From assembly GCA_036794825.1 (NCBI GenBank), contig DAIRGA010000020.1, forward strand, positions 30,458 to 94,457: a stretch of DNA of 64,000 nt. The letters run 5' to 3'. Position 1 is the first letter of the stretch; each line of letters starts with the position of its first letter. Origin of the DNA: RZYY01 sp036794825. GTDB lineage: Bacteria > Bacteroidota > Bacteroidia > Bacteroidales > 4484-276. Under the pieces are notes generated by a model. That model was not told where the DNA came from. It did not search any database and saw nothing but the letters and a program-made list of their open reading frames with translations. The translations under genes were made by a program, and so were the position numbers. This document shows positions 9,243 through 19,200 of this stretch, piece by piece.

Positions 9243-10520
9243 TTACAGATTATTGAAATAATCGCGGTTCAACGACTCCCAGTCAGGAATCTTGTTGTGA
9301 TGCCAGTTTTGAATGATTAAACCGCCTTTGATAAGGATTAAACCAGGATTGGCGCGCACCATAGCCTTTAGTTCCGTATCATCGCCATGAAAAAATTCGA
9401 TGGCAGCGTGAAGTTCATTTTCTTCAATAAACCGGCTGATAACAAAATCCTCCGAGCTTGTAAGTGCAATCACACGAATTCCTTTATCCTCAGCCTGCCT
9501 GCCCCATTCGTTGATTATGCGGAAAGCTTCACGGTCGGACTTCTCCAAATTCCAGGCAACCACAAAAAACTGATAATCAGGATTTTGAGTAATTATCTGT
9601 GTTACGTCTTCGCCATTCAGGTCCATAATGGCCAGGTTCACCCCCGTGATTTTGTTCGGGTCTTCTGTGCGCATACTCACAAATTCCCAGTTTTCGAGCC
9701 ATTCCGGGTCATCAAACGGAAAATCAGGGGAAAGATATTCCTTTGTTTCTCCGGTAAGTTTATTTTTATAGGTGAGGAAATTTTTAACTGGCTGTGGATT
9801 TTCGGGTGTGATGCGATTTCCTACTTTGTAAGGCCTGAAATCGAGCAACGGCAGGTCGGCGTAATTGATGTACTGAAACCATGTGAAAAGCAAAGCCATT
9901 ACCAGAGCAGAACCCCACTCTATCACATTTCCAAACACCGACCTGACTCGTAAACGACCAAAAACCACAATCAAAACAAAAGTATTGATTACCAGATTCT
10001 TATAAAATGTTTGCCAATTGGTCAATTTCACTGCGTCACCAAAACAACCGCAATCGGGCACCGGATTGTAGAGTGCGTCGTAAAGTGTGGTCAAGGTAAA
10101 AACGCCCATCATAAATGTTAATAGCCAGGGAGTTATCCGTGGTTTTATGTTCAAAAGTATTAATCCGCCGACCAATAATTCCGCTGTATTGAGCACAAAC
10201 GATAAAAGAAGTGCAACGACAAAATCGTGCTGCCACCCGTAAGCATGAAAGTAGTCCTCTATCCTGTAAGCCGTTCCCAATGGGTCAACGGCTTTTACGA
10301 ATCCTGAAAATAAAAACAATAACCCGATCAGTATCTGGCTCACCCTGACCATCGCAGGCGAAAAAATCTTTCGGTACCTGACAGCGAGGATGATCTCAAA
10401 AATCAGCAGGAAAAGGAATAGGATGCTGAATTGCTCAAAAAAGTGTATTAATGCGGCCGAAAAAACGGTTACAAGAATGATTGTCCATCCTGCGATGGAT
10501 TTCATGGTTTGTTGCTTCAT
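9243..10520 (-). CDS. DoxX/MauE-like membrane protein with C-terminal thioredoxin-like domain (BT_3928 type)
   Basis: 425 aa. The N-terminal half holds about six hydrophobic segments between residues 12 and 225, with the I-G-L-L-F-L-F-S-G-F-V-K-A-V-D-P-L-G-T signature typical of DoxX/BT_3928-family proteins and a C-G-C-F-G-D motif (157-162) at a membrane boundary, as in MauE-type proteins. The C-terminal part (about 290-425) looks like a thioredoxin fold (F-F-V-V-A-W-N-L, then I-R-V-I-A-L-T-S-S) but has no C-x-x-C, so it is probably not an oxidoreductase by itself. The gene follows the coiled-coil protein by 36 bp on the same strand and is divergent from folP. Family members recurrently sit beside folP in Bacteroidota. 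The function is unknown; a role in envelope redox or quinone chemistry is only a guess. Confidence 0.78.
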   Translation of the reverse strand: MKQQTMKSIAGWTIILVTVFSAALIHFFEQFSILFLFLLIFEIILAVRYRKIFSPAMVRVSQILIGLLFLFSGFVKAVDPLGTAYRIEDYFHAYGWQHDFVVALLLSFVLNTAELLVGGLILLNIKPRITPWLLTFMMGVFTLTTLYDALYNPVPDCGCFGDAVKLTNWQTFYKNLVINTFVLIVVFGRLRVRSVFGNVIEWGSALVMALLFTWFQYINYADLPLLDFRPYKVGNRITPENPQPVKNFLTYKNKLTGETKEYLSPDFPFDDPEWLENWEFVSMRTEDPNKITGVNLAIMDLNGEDVTQIITQNPDYQFFVVAWNLEKSDREAFRIINEWGRQAEDKGIRVIALTSSEDFVISRFIEENELHAAIEFFHGDDTELKAMVRANPGLILIKGGLIIQNWHHNKIPDWESLNRDYFNNL

Positions 10521-10556
10521 GTTGTGAACGATTTGATTAAAAAATTGAGGATGGTT

Positions 10557-11213
10557 TTATTGGTCACTACCGTTTTCCCCTGAGCCATCCTCTTCTTTAC
10601 TCTTTTTGAACGGGCTTTTGTTCCTTACGGATTTTTCCTCAGGCTGGGCCGATGGATTTATTTTTTCCATTTCCTTCTTGGCTTCGGACAGAGATTTCTC
10701 TGCAGTTTTCAATTTCTGACCTGAGGTCTTCTTTTTTTCCTGACCTTTTTCAATGTTCGATTTTCCTTTATCATAGCTTCTTTCGGCTTCCGAAATACGA
10801 TTGTCCACCTCGCGGGATTGTTCACGGTAACGGGTATCGAGCTGCCGCATCTCCTGCTTGAGCTTTTCCTGTTGGGTGCGATCGGCAGATTTCAGTTGCC
10901 TCTCCAACTCTTTTTTATCGGTGGCGTAATTTTTATCAATTTGAGACTTTTCCCCTCTGGCACTGTTGAGCTCCTCCTTTGAAGTAATCAATTGTTGCTT
11001 TCCTGCAGCAGTAAGGCTGTCGGCTGTGCTTAATTCTTTTTGAGCTTTGTCAACCGATGATTCTGCCCGCAAGACTTTATCGTTTGCCCTCATCAACTGC
11101 TGTTCTTCACGTGAAAGAGGCTTTTCTTCGGTTTGCTGGGCAACAACAGTTACCGAAAAAAACACAATCAGACCCAAAATTACAATCAAATGAGCAAAGA
11201 ATTTGATTTTCAT
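10557..11213 (-). CDS. Secreted coiled-coil protein of unknown function
   Basis: 218 aa. A signal peptide is clear: Lys-rich n-region, hydrophobic stretch at about 5-24, and a likely cleavage at V-V-A-Q near residue 26. Nearly all the rest (about 35-190) is charged, rich in Lys, Glu, Gln and Ser, with heptad-like spacing, so a long periplasmic coiled coil is likely. There is no lipobox and no T9SS sorting domain. The last 30 residues are low-complexity and polar. It is probably co-transcribed with the downstream DoxX-like gene (36-bp gap). I do not recognise a family, and no function should be assigned. Confidence 0.75.
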   Translation of the reverse strand: MKIKFFAHLIVILGLIVFFSVTVVAQQTEEKPLSREEQQLMRANDKVLRAESSVDKAQKELSTADSLTAAGKQQLITSKEELNSARGEKSQIDKNYATDKKELERQLKSADRTQQEKLKQEMRQLDTRYREQSREVDNRISEAERSYDKGKSNIEKGQEKKKTSGQKLKTAEKSLSEAKKEMEKINPSAQPEEKSVRNKSPFKKSKEEDGSGENGSDQ

Positions 11214-11316
11214 GACTTTACGATATTAATTTGATGATTGAAATTGTCGTCAAAGATAAATTGGATTAATTTAGCCGCATGTTAACGAAACGTAAAAGTT
11301 TATATTTCAACACGTA

Positions 11317-12165
11317 ATGACCTCAAAAAGAGTAATTCAGTGGCAATCCCGCACCCTGGATCTGTCAACACCTGTAGTGATGGGTATCCTCAATATTACG
11401 CCGGACTCTTTTTACGACGGCGGCAAATACCTGGAAACGCAGGCTGCTGTTGATAAAGCTGGCGAGATGATTCGGCAGGGAGCAGCAATCATTGATGTTG
11501 GGGCTGTTTCGACAAGGCCTTTTTCCAGCCCAATTAATGCTGATAATGAATGGGATAGATTAGAATGGCTAATTCCGGAGCTCCGTAAAACATATCCGGA
11601 AACTATTATCTCTGTGGATACATACCGGGCCACTATCGCCGAAAAAGCAATCCGCGCCGGTGCAGATATGATCAACGACATTTCAGGAGGAGAATTGGAT
11701 GATAATATGTTGCCTTTGATTTCCCGGCTAAATGTGGTTTACGTCCTGATGCACATGCAGGGAACCCCGCAGAATATGCAGATCAATCCTCAATATGAGG
11801 ATGTTGTGACCGAGGTATTTGACTTTTTTCAACGAAAACTCAACAAGCTAAAGGCTCTTGGAAACCAGTCACCCATCATCCTTGACCCCGGATTTGGATT
11901 TGGCAAAACACTGAAAAACAATTATATGCTACTGATTTCCTTGAAAAAATTCACCACACTGGGCTGCCCGGTTCTGGCCGGAATTTCACGGAAATCAATG
12001 ATTAATAAGGTATTGAACATTAGTCCTGACGAAGCACTTAACGGGTCAACAGTGCTAAATACCATCTGCCTTCTCAACGGCGCTGATATTCTCAGGGTGC
12101 ATGATGTGGCAGAAGCACGGCAGGCGATAGAACTCGTTAGCTATGCCCGGAACGCATGCTTTTAG
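11317..12165 (+). CDS. folP: Dihydropteroate synthase FolP
   Basis: 282 aa, the usual length. The enzyme condenses p-aminobenzoate with hydroxymethyl-dihydropterin diphosphate to give 7,8-dihydropteroate in folate synthesis (target of sulfonamides). The visible TIM-barrel motifs are M-G-I-L-N-I-T-P-D-S-F-Y-D-G-G (22-36), D-V-G-A-V-S-T-R-P (60-68, usually D-I-G-G-E-S-T-R-P), M-I-N-D-I-S-G-G (118-125), H-M-Q-G-T-P-Q-N-M (146-154), D-P-G-F-G-F-G-K-T (190-198) and S-R-K-S-M-I (224-229). It is divergent from the coiled-coil/DoxX-like pair across a 103-bp intergenic region and converges on the DUF3298-like gene with only 13 bp between stops. The diadenylate cyclase gene that often follows folP in this phylum is not here. 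Confidence 0.95.
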   Translation: MTSKRVIQWQSRTLDLSTPVVMGILNITPDSFYDGGKYLETQAAVDKAGEMIRQGAAIIDVGAVSTRPFSSPINADNEWDRLEWLIPELRKTYPETIISVDTYRATIAEKAIRAGADMINDISGGELDDNMLPLISRLNVVYVLMHMQGTPQNMQINPQYEDVVTEVFDFFQRKLNKLKALGNQSPIILDPGFGFGKTLKNNYMLLISLKKFTTLGCPVLAGISRKSMINKVLNISPDEALNGSTVLNTICLLNGADILRVHDVAEARQAIELVSYARNACF

Positions 12166-12178
12166 CAGAATCAACAGC

Positions 12179-12931
12179 TCATTTCTTTGATTCAGCATTA
12201 TCTGGTTCACCTTTATAAATGCCTGCTAATGTAAGTTCAGCTTTCGGGATTTTGACTTCCGCCGATCCACAAGCATAGGCGCCTAATTCGTAAGCCTCAT
12301 AAAAGAAAACCACATGCTCAGGGTCGAGGGCAAATCGGCTGAAATTCTTATCAGCAAACGGTTCTACATCAAAACAATCCTGCCCGTCAACCAGGAATTT
12401 CGCCAGCAATTTATTTAAGATTTCCTGATTTTCAGGTTTTGAAAAGTCTATTATATCACTTACTTCAAGCATTTTTTTACTCCGGATATCAAAATTAAAG
12501 GTGGTAATTGCAGTAAAACCGTGAGCCCCAAGGGCATAACTATAAGTTTCGAAAACCACACTGATGATTTTATTCGTCGAATCTAAAATCCGGTAGTTAT
12601 TTATCAGTAAATAAAAGCCCGATGTGCCGGTTTCCTTCACTATTTCAATGGCTCCAGTGGTGTCTGTACCCCAAAAATAGAATGTGGCAGTATCCAGGAA
12701 ACTTTCCATCGCATGATTCAATTCCTTCAACGACGCATCAAGGCTATCGTTATGTACGAAAATCGGTTTCTTTAAATCAATTTTGTAATACACTGAATCA
12801 CCGTACGTTGACTCGCTGTGAATGATTTTATATGCCAACGTACCATCAGAAGGTCTCGTCCAGAAATAACGACAAGAAAACGAAAGGATCACGAAAGTAA
12901 AAACCAGTGTACAAATGGAAGCTTTTCTCAT
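12179..12931 (-). CDS. DUF3298/RsiV-like lipoprotein
   Basis: 250 aa. The N-terminus has a lipoprotein signal ending in L-S-F-S-C with lipid-acceptor Cys20, so the mature protein is probably membrane-anchored. The core resembles the DUF4163-DUF3298 pair found in RsiV-like proteins. It has an N-terminal alpha/beta region, then Y-A-L-G-A-H-G-F-T-A-I-T-T-F-N-F-D (where the family has G-G-A-H-x-N), L-E-V-S-D-I-I-D-F, and a terminal F-F-Y-E-A-Y-E-L-G-A-Y-A-C-G-S region. Some relatives bind lysozyme or act as sensors, but that cannot be transferred to this protein. The gene starts 4 bp after the end of the upstream HAD phosphatase, so the two form a small operon. Confidence 0.75.
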   Translation of the reverse strand: MRKASICTLVFTFVILSFSCRYFWTRPSDGTLAYKIIHSESTYGDSVYYKIDLKKPIFVHNDSLDASLKELNHAMESFLDTATFYFWGTDTTGAIEIVKETGTSGFYLLINNYRILDSTNKIISVVFETYSYALGAHGFTAITTFNFDIRSKKMLEVSDIIDFSKPENQEILNKLLAKFLVDGQDCFDVEPFADKNFSRFALDPEHVVFFYEAYELGAYACGSAEVKIPKAELTLAGIYKGEPDNAESKK

Positions 12932-12935
12932 GATT

Positions 12936-13631
12936 TCAAAGTATTTGTGTTAATTCGATCAGGTCGGCTATCTGCGTTAAAGCGGGATTGTTTCCGGCAA
13001 CCTTTGCGGGGTTAAAGAAAACGGCATCCATACCAACGCCAGACGCCCCGAAAATGTCGGTTTCTATGTCATCACCAATCATCAGGCAATCGGCGGCCAA
13101 AGCTCCTACCCTATTCAGAGCAAACTGAAATATTCCCGGATCAGGCTTTTTGAATCCGGCCGCCTCAGATGTGATAACATGCTGGAAATAGCGATGAAGG
13201 TTACTGTTTGCAAGTTTTACGAACTGAACCTCCTCAAAGCCATTGGTAATGATGTGCATTTTGTATTTGTTGTGCAGATAATCGAGCGTTTGCAAAGCAT
13301 TGGGAAGGAGATGTTTTTTCTGAGGACTAAGCGCAACATAATCATTGCCAATATCCTGAGCAAGAGTTCTATCATCAATACCGAACTCGTTAAGGGTTAC
13401 TTCGAACCTTCGCCAGCGTAGATACTCTTTTTCAATTTTTCCATCGCGGTAGAGCGCCCAAAGTTCATCATTGTGCTTGAGGTAGCATTTTACAAAATGA
13501 TCGAGGTTCTCTACTCCCCTGAGCCTGAGGTCATATTTTTCATAAATCTCCGAATAGGCCTCAGATGCATTGCGTTCAAAGTCCCAAAGGGTCCGGTCAA
13601 GATCAAAGAACAGATGCTTGTACTGCTTCAT
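12936..13631 (-). CDS. HAD-superfamily YjjG-type nucleotidase/phosphatase
   Basis: 231 aa with the start chosen here at 13629-13631. All four HAD motifs are visible: F-F-D-L-D-R-T-L (nucleophile Asp10, acid Asp12), I-I-T-N-G-F, the Lys of F-K-K-P-D-P-G-I-F, and M-I-G-D-D-I-E-T-D. The cap-domain layout and the length match the YjjG family of noncanonical pyrimidine 5'-nucleotidases (about 225-235 aa). A longer in-frame start exists at 13730, but it would add 33 unconserved residues encoded across the terminator hairpin of the upstream gene (13689-13723), so I reject it. The gene precedes the DUF3298-like lipoprotein by 4 bp. The true substrate is unknown; house-cleaning of modified nucleotides is the family role. 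Confidence 0.85.
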   Translation of the reverse strand: MKQYKHLFFDLDRTLWDFERNASEAYSEIYEKYDLRLRGVENLDHFVKCYLKHNDELWALYRDGKIEKEYLRWRRFEVTLNEFGIDDRTLAQDIGNDYVALSPQKKHLLPNALQTLDYLHNKYKMHIITNGFEEVQFVKLANSNLHRYFQHVITSEAAGFKKPDPGIFQFALNRVGALAADCLMIGDDIETDIFGASGVGMDAVFFNPAKVAGNNPALTQIADLIELTQIL

Positions 13632-13688
13632 CTCGTGGGTTTTTGCAAAAATAGCTTTTTCAGTTTGGTACAAAATGGAGGTCAAAAC

Positions 13689-13723
13689 AAAAGGCGACCT
13701 GACTTTAAGCCAAATCGCCTTTT
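13689..13723 (-). terminator. Rho-independent terminator of the 773-aa T9SS gene
   Basis: A 9-bp inverted repeat (AAAAGGCGA at 13689-13697, TCGCCTTTT at 13715-13723). On the minus strand the right arm runs into TTTTGTTTTG. It lies 19 bp after the stop codon of the gene that ends at 13742. Confidence 0.75.
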
Positions 13724-13741
13724 TCATCAAAAATAAGGTAT

Positions 13742-16063
13742 TTAGTTGATAATCAACTTTCTGAAGTACATTTTTTGGTCAACACTGATCCGGATCATAT
13801 AAACTCCTCTTGCAAGGCCGGTAAGGTCGAAAGTCTGTGGCAGCATTGCTTTAGCCTTTGTAACTTCTTTACCATAAGCGTTGTAGACTTTAATGTTGGT
13901 TTCGCCTGCCAGGCCGTTTACTGTGAAAATACCGTGTGTTGGATTGGGGTACACCAGCAACTGGTCTGAATCAATTATAACCATCCCGGTGGATGAGAGT
14001 TTCAGCGAGTTAACCTCTGAAAGCCCGTTGTTGGCAAAGAAGCCATCATTCAGCGATGGGTTATAGGACAAAATCAGGTCATACAATTCACCGGTTGAAG
14101 GTCTGTAAACGGCAAAAGTAATGATCTCACCATCAGCAAAGCCATCAATTTCAGCGGAATAGATGTCATTTCCGTGCAACGAGATTGCGAAAGGCTGGGT
14201 TGTGTTTTTTACTTCGGTCAATCCGGCACAAAGTCCATCCTGTGTAAATCCGCCAATGATATCTCCAACTTTCAGTGGGTTGTCACTCAAATTGAAAGCA
14301 ACCAGGTGCGATGACGGAGTGAAGTTAACTGCGTTCCATGGTGTGTTGAGTGCCCCAATGTTTTCAGGTGCAGCGGTGGATGAATTTTTTTGTTGCTGCG
14401 AAAAATCAATTACACCAGGTGTTGTAAGATTGATCACATAAGCTTTTCCGGGCTGAAGATTTCCGATGGTGTTGATATTAAATGCCGGCCAGTAAACTCC
14501 AGTACCTGCAACTTCTTTGGCAACCAGCAGGTTAAGTCCTGAAAAAAGATCCTGTGCATTGTATGGAGAGGCTGACAGAACTGGCATAATATTCCATCCG
14601 GCTGACATCGGAAACGAGGTATTGGCAAGCGAACTACCACAAATGGGAAGAGCGAGCTCGGTTGTTGTTTTGGTGATATAGCCTGAATAAGGATTCCATT
14701 CATTAAGGGTATTGATGCCCATTTCCGGCCAATATATCCCACTTAGGTTGTAAGCAAGATTTACTGATTGTCCGGCCGGTGATAAAACCGCACTCATCGT
14801 AGGGTTTGCAGGCATGATATAACTTGAAATTCCACTCCAGCCCGATGCAAGCATAAGTTGTTGCCCGTCGGTAACCTGGATGGTAAAATCGCAGCACAAC
14901 TGCTGGTTGGTAAAGGGATTCACTGCACAGTAGGTCAGGAAGTGGGTTCCAATTCCAGCAACAACTGGATTAAAAACACCATTCATAACTCCGTTACCGG
15001 AGTAAACCCCTCCACCCGGTACCGCTCCACCAAGTTGAATCGGCTCCTGGTTGAAGCAAATGACCAGGCTTACAGGGCATTGCAGTTGAGGATCAGCTAC
15101 ATGCACCAATACCTGTGCATCCTTGAAGTTATCTGTGTTACCATACTCTCCGATCCTGTAAATCAGCGTGTAATTTCCTGCCGGTGTAACTGCCGGAACC
15201 GAAAGGTTACCGTCGAAGGTTAGTGAGGCGCCATTTAATCCTCCGTTGTTAACAATGCTTAGGCTGATCTGAGTCGGGTTAGGCTGAAATCCATTAACCA
15301 GGTCATTTTGAAGAACATTACCTGCAACTCCGCCTTCAAAACTGGAAATTGTATTGGGTGTAAAATCATCGTTATTGGCAACCATTATCAAACATGGAGC
15401 AATATTGTTGGTTACTACTGGAGATCCATAAGGAGCGCTTGTCGTTGCTGAGTACTGCCAGTTAAATTGAATAACATTCTCGGTGGCAGGAGCTGATTCC
15501 ATTGGTGGCACACCAACAAGAGTTACAACTACGCCATCGCTTCCGGGCAGAAAGCCGCCGTTTAAAGGATTTGATTCCAGATCCCAAATCAGGCTCGGGC
15601 TGAAATCACCGCTGGCGAATATTTCCGGATTTTTTACTGTAAAACAGACGGTGAAAATCCTTGTCCAATCATTAACCGAAATATAAATTGGAGGTGAGGA
15701 TGGGTTATTTAGTTGTACAGCACCGTTTATATACGTTGCAGGGCCGAAAAGATTAAACAACTGACTGCCACTTGCATTCCCTCCTGTGCTTATCATTGGT
15801 GGATTTGGGTTCATCGGTCCATATCCAGGCTGAAAATTGCTGAAGGAGTTGAATTCCAGCACACTATAATCAAAGAAAAACCTTGTGTTCATTCCGAAAA
15901 GCCGTTTGTCCGGAGTATTCGACTGAAACTCAACATCCACACAATAGGTAAGCTGATTACAATTCAGTGTTGGGTTTGCAAATCTGACAGAGATAACAGG
16001 CACCTGAGCCAGAAGATAACCTGAGATAGCAAACATGAATAGAAATAATGTAACTTTTTTCAT
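13742..16063 (-). CDS. T9SS-exported surface protein with cohesin-like N-terminal domain
   Basis: 773 aa from the start at 16061-16063, chosen because a clean signal peptide follows directly (M-K-K-V-T-L-F-L-F-M-F-A, cleavage after L-L-A-Q). The alternative start at 16114 only adds a non-signal-like extension. Order: a beta-rich domain of about 170 residues that resembles a cohesin fold (N-T-R-F-F-F-D-Y-S-V-L-E-F, later F-T-V-C-F-T-V); a cadherin-like unit (G-G-V-A-G-N-V-L-Q-N-D); a P-G-G-G-V-Y-S-G-N-G-V unit; two copies of a G-W-S-G-I-S-S-Y-I-M-P / Y-W-P / L-Q-P-G-K-A-Y module; and a T9SS type A sorting domain (V-Y-P-N-P-T-H-G-I-F, ending K-L-I-I-N). It should be exported across the outer membrane and attached to the surface. 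The cohesin assignment is by eye. It lies downstream of giant 1 on the same strand. Confidence 0.85.
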   Translation of the reverse strand: MKKVTLFLFMFAISGYLLAQVPVISVRFANPTLNCNQLTYCVDVEFQSNTPDKRLFGMNTRFFFDYSVLEFNSFSNFQPGYGPMNPNPPMISTGGNASGSQLFNLFGPATYINGAVQLNNPSSPPIYISVNDWTRIFTVCFTVKNPEIFASGDFSPSLIWDLESNPLNGGFLPGSDGVVVTLVGVPPMESAPATENVIQFNWQYSATTSAPYGSPVVTNNIAPCLIMVANNDDFTPNTISSFEGGVAGNVLQNDLVNGFQPNPTQISLSIVNNGGLNGASLTFDGNLSVPAVTPAGNYTLIYRIGEYGNTDNFKDAQVLVHVADPQLQCPVSLVICFNQEPIQLGGAVPGGGVYSGNGVMNGVFNPVVAGIGTHFLTYCAVNPFTNQQLCCDFTIQVTDGQQLMLASGWSGISSYIMPANPTMSAVLSPAGQSVNLAYNLSGIYWPEMGINTLNEWNPYSGYITKTTTELALPICGSSLANTSFPMSAGWNIMPVLSASPYNAQDLFSGLNLLVAKEVAGTGVYWPAFNINTIGNLQPGKAYVINLTTPGVIDFSQQQKNSSTAAPENIGALNTPWNAVNFTPSSHLVAFNLSDNPLKVGDIIGGFTQDGLCAGLTEVKNTTQPFAISLHGNDIYSAEIDGFADGEIITFAVYRPSTGELYDLILSYNPSLNDGFFANNGLSEVNSLKLSSTGMVIIDSDQLLVYPNPTHGIFTVNGLAGETNIKVYNAYGKEVTKAKAMLPQTFDLTGLARGVYMIRISVDQKMYFRKLIIN

Positions 16064-16185
16064 AAAAGATTGATTTAGCGCGATTATTATAATTATTAAC
16101 TGATTGATTTTCAATTTTTCATAATGTAATTAGAACTTCTTTCATCACATTACCCGCAAAAATAAAGATAATTTCAGAATCAAGT

Positions 16186-16221
16186 AACCCTGAAAACCAA
16201 ATATTGTTGGTTTTCAGGGTT
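16186..16221 (-). terminator. Strong hairpin after giant gene 1
   Basis: A perfect 15-bp inverted repeat (AACCCTGAAAACCAA at 16186-16200, TTGGTTTTCAGGGTT at 16207-16221) with a 6-nt loop, 8 bp after the stop of the giant gene ending at 16230. The minus-strand T-run is weak, so it could be a processing or stability hairpin rather than an intrinsic terminator. Confidence 0.65.
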
Positions 16222-16229
16222 AAAAAATT

Positions 16230-19200
16230 CTAATTTCTTGGGACACTGGTAAACTTACCGTTATTTCCTTCCCATATCGTCCGGTCGTTGAAATTGACAT
16301 CGCCGTTCAAGTTGAAGTCACCATTACGATAACGGGCAAAGGTTCCATTCTGGTTTTCCCAGAAAGCCCGGTCATCAAAGTTAATGTCGGTATCAGAGCT
16401 AATGTTTACGGATTGCTGACCATTTCCGCCAATCATAGCAAAAACACCTGGCAATATCTCCTTCTGACTGCTGAATATACCAAACCCAAAGGGGTCATCA
16501 ACATAGCCTTGCTGATAGCGGAAATCATAGCTTATCTTATCATCACTGATACCCACCGGTTCATGGGACATGACAATAAGATGGTTACGATGCTCGATAA
16601 CGATATAATAGGACTGCGTTTCGCTAAGGTTGCAACATGCAGATCCACCCACGAACTCAACGGTTCCATCGTTGTGAAGCTGTGCAGCAGCCTGGCATAC
16701 AGGCCCGCCGTTACCCATTGGATTGTCGCGCAATGATACCAACACCCAGTCAACTACCATCGGAGAATATCCTGCATCTCCCTGCAGCAAATTGCCGTTG
16801 GAATCAAAGTTATCACCTTCGCTGCCGTTGTAGAACCAGGGGCTTTCGTTATATGGCTGTCCGGCAGGTGTGTAGTAGGTGCCCAGGAACAGATCATCGA
16901 AAGTCTGGCCGGGCAATATCCTTAGGTCATTAAGGCTGGTGCGCATTGGTAAACTAAACGATGATACACCGCCTGGATGAATACTTGCCCCTTCGAGGAG
17001 CACAAAAGTCTCAATTTCAACACAGTAATCAACTACATTTATGGTAACTACTGCTTCATCGCAATTGAATGGATTGAGCGTTTCACAAATCCTGTAAGTA
17101 ATCGTGTATAAACCAAAAGGAGTACCGGCAGTGACACTCACTATTCCCGTTAACGGATCAAGAACTGGTACCGGATCGCCGGGATTGACAGGTGAAGCAG
17201 GAGTAACCACATGGATTGTTACATTGGCCGGAGCAGCCGGAGCGTTATTCAATTCATCATTCAAAAGCACATTTCCGGCATTGGCCAACCCCAGATTTCC
17301 AAACACAGTTCCAAGGTCATCATCATTTGCGGTAATATCATTGTAATGGGCAGTGATGATTGCGTTATCGCTGTCGGTAAGGGCGGCACCTCCTGGTCCT
17401 GTGGCATTTACTGAGGCTATATTTACAACAGTTCCTGCAATAAGATTATCCTGCGTGATAGAATAAACTGGTGTCAGAATAATTTCCTGGTTCGGCGTCA
17501 GCATCGGTATAATGGTATTGAGAGCTAGCAATGGGTCGGTGATGATCAAATCAGACAACGAAACATTACCCGTATTCTTAACCTTGATTGAGTATGTAAT
17601 TAACTGACCTATTGTGGAATAGGTTACAGGTGAAGCTGTTTTTGTCAGTTCAATATCAGGGTTCTGAATCAGCGGTGTGATGGTTGGTCTGTCGTTGCTG
17701 TTGTTGGTGTGGTCTGATAAGTCAGTAACAGGGTTACCTTGCAAAGTGCTACCACTTCCCAGAGCTTGATTAACCACTCTACCTGCATCAATATCAGCCT
17801 GGGTTACCGCATAAGTGGCCGTGAAAATGATTCTCTGACCAGGAATTATATCCCGCAACGACGGGTTGCCACCTATATGAGAACCACCGGTGAAGTAAAC
17901 AGGTACAGGCAAAATACCGGTTCCTGAAAAGGATGGGGTACTTTCGGCTACAACGACATCATAAACAGTAACATTACCAGTGTTTGTCACTACATAGGTG
18001 TAGGTAATTAATCCTGTGGAGGGATTATAGCTCGAAAGCTTGACAACCCCTATCCTGGGTTGGGCAATTGGAGTGGTTGCTACATCGTCAAAATTATTGA
18101 AAGGCTCCGGATCATATTCATAGCCCATAACAACAGCACCATTTACGTAGTTTCCGACCTCCCTTACCCTAGCGGTTATCTGGAGTGAACGGGATTGATC
18201 TTTTGCAAGATTTCCGATCGTCCAGATGCCTGTAACTGAATTGTAACTACCAGCCCCATTGTCGGACAGATAGGTGTAGCCCGAAGGAATTACATCTGAA
18301 GCTATCACCTGAGTGGCATCGGAGTGCCCATAATTGGTCACCGTCAATGTGAAAACCACATTGGCGCCAATTAGCGGTGCAGTATTATTGACGGTTTTAA
18401 CAATGGCAAGATCGGCCATTTTTGGAGAGACAACTGCGTTATCTGTATCGTTATCAGGCTCAGGATCATTTATATCTGCATCTGTAACCGATGCTGTGTT
18501 TGTGTATTCAATTCCTGTAAAAGGTTCATTTACCATGGCATCAATTGTCAGTGTGGCAGTTCCACCGGCTTCTAAATAACCTAATGCCCAGATACCGGTT
18601 AAAGGATTAAAATCACCGGAATGTTCAGTATGACCCATATACATGAAACCATCGGGTACCATATCAGAAACTTCAATATCGAAATTTGGCGCTGGTCCGT
18701 AGTTTGTCAAAACCAAAGTAAAAGTTACAATATCCGCTACATTTGGCTCCTCATCATTTACGGTTTTAACTATGGCAAGATCAGACAGGCTCCACACTGT
18801 GGTGGAGTGATCATCGCTGTTGTTTGCAGGAACAGGATCATAGGTAGTGCTGGAAACAGTTCCTGTATTTTCGAGAATAAATTCGTGGGGAACATTCAGG
18901 TCAACAGTTGCTCTGATGAAAATCTTGAAATCAGCTCCCACCTGTAGTGTTCCAAACGAATAGGAATTGTTCCAATTGCTCCATGATTGGCCATTATCAA
19001 TACTCAACTCAGCATTGAATAACTCGACGGGTAATACATCAACTACCTGAACATCAAGCGCATCGGAAGGTCCAAGATTTTCGACGGTAATTGTGTAAAT
19101 GATAACCTGATCAACTATCACTATCGGATCTGGAAGTCCTGTTTTGCTGATGGCAAGATCGGCGGAAGTGTTGACGGTGGTGTATTCTGTGTCGGAATTG

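Noticed and set aside
13632..13730. Longer start for the HAD phosphatase
   Set aside because: It would add 33 residues with no family match and would be encoded across the terminator of the neighbouring gene.
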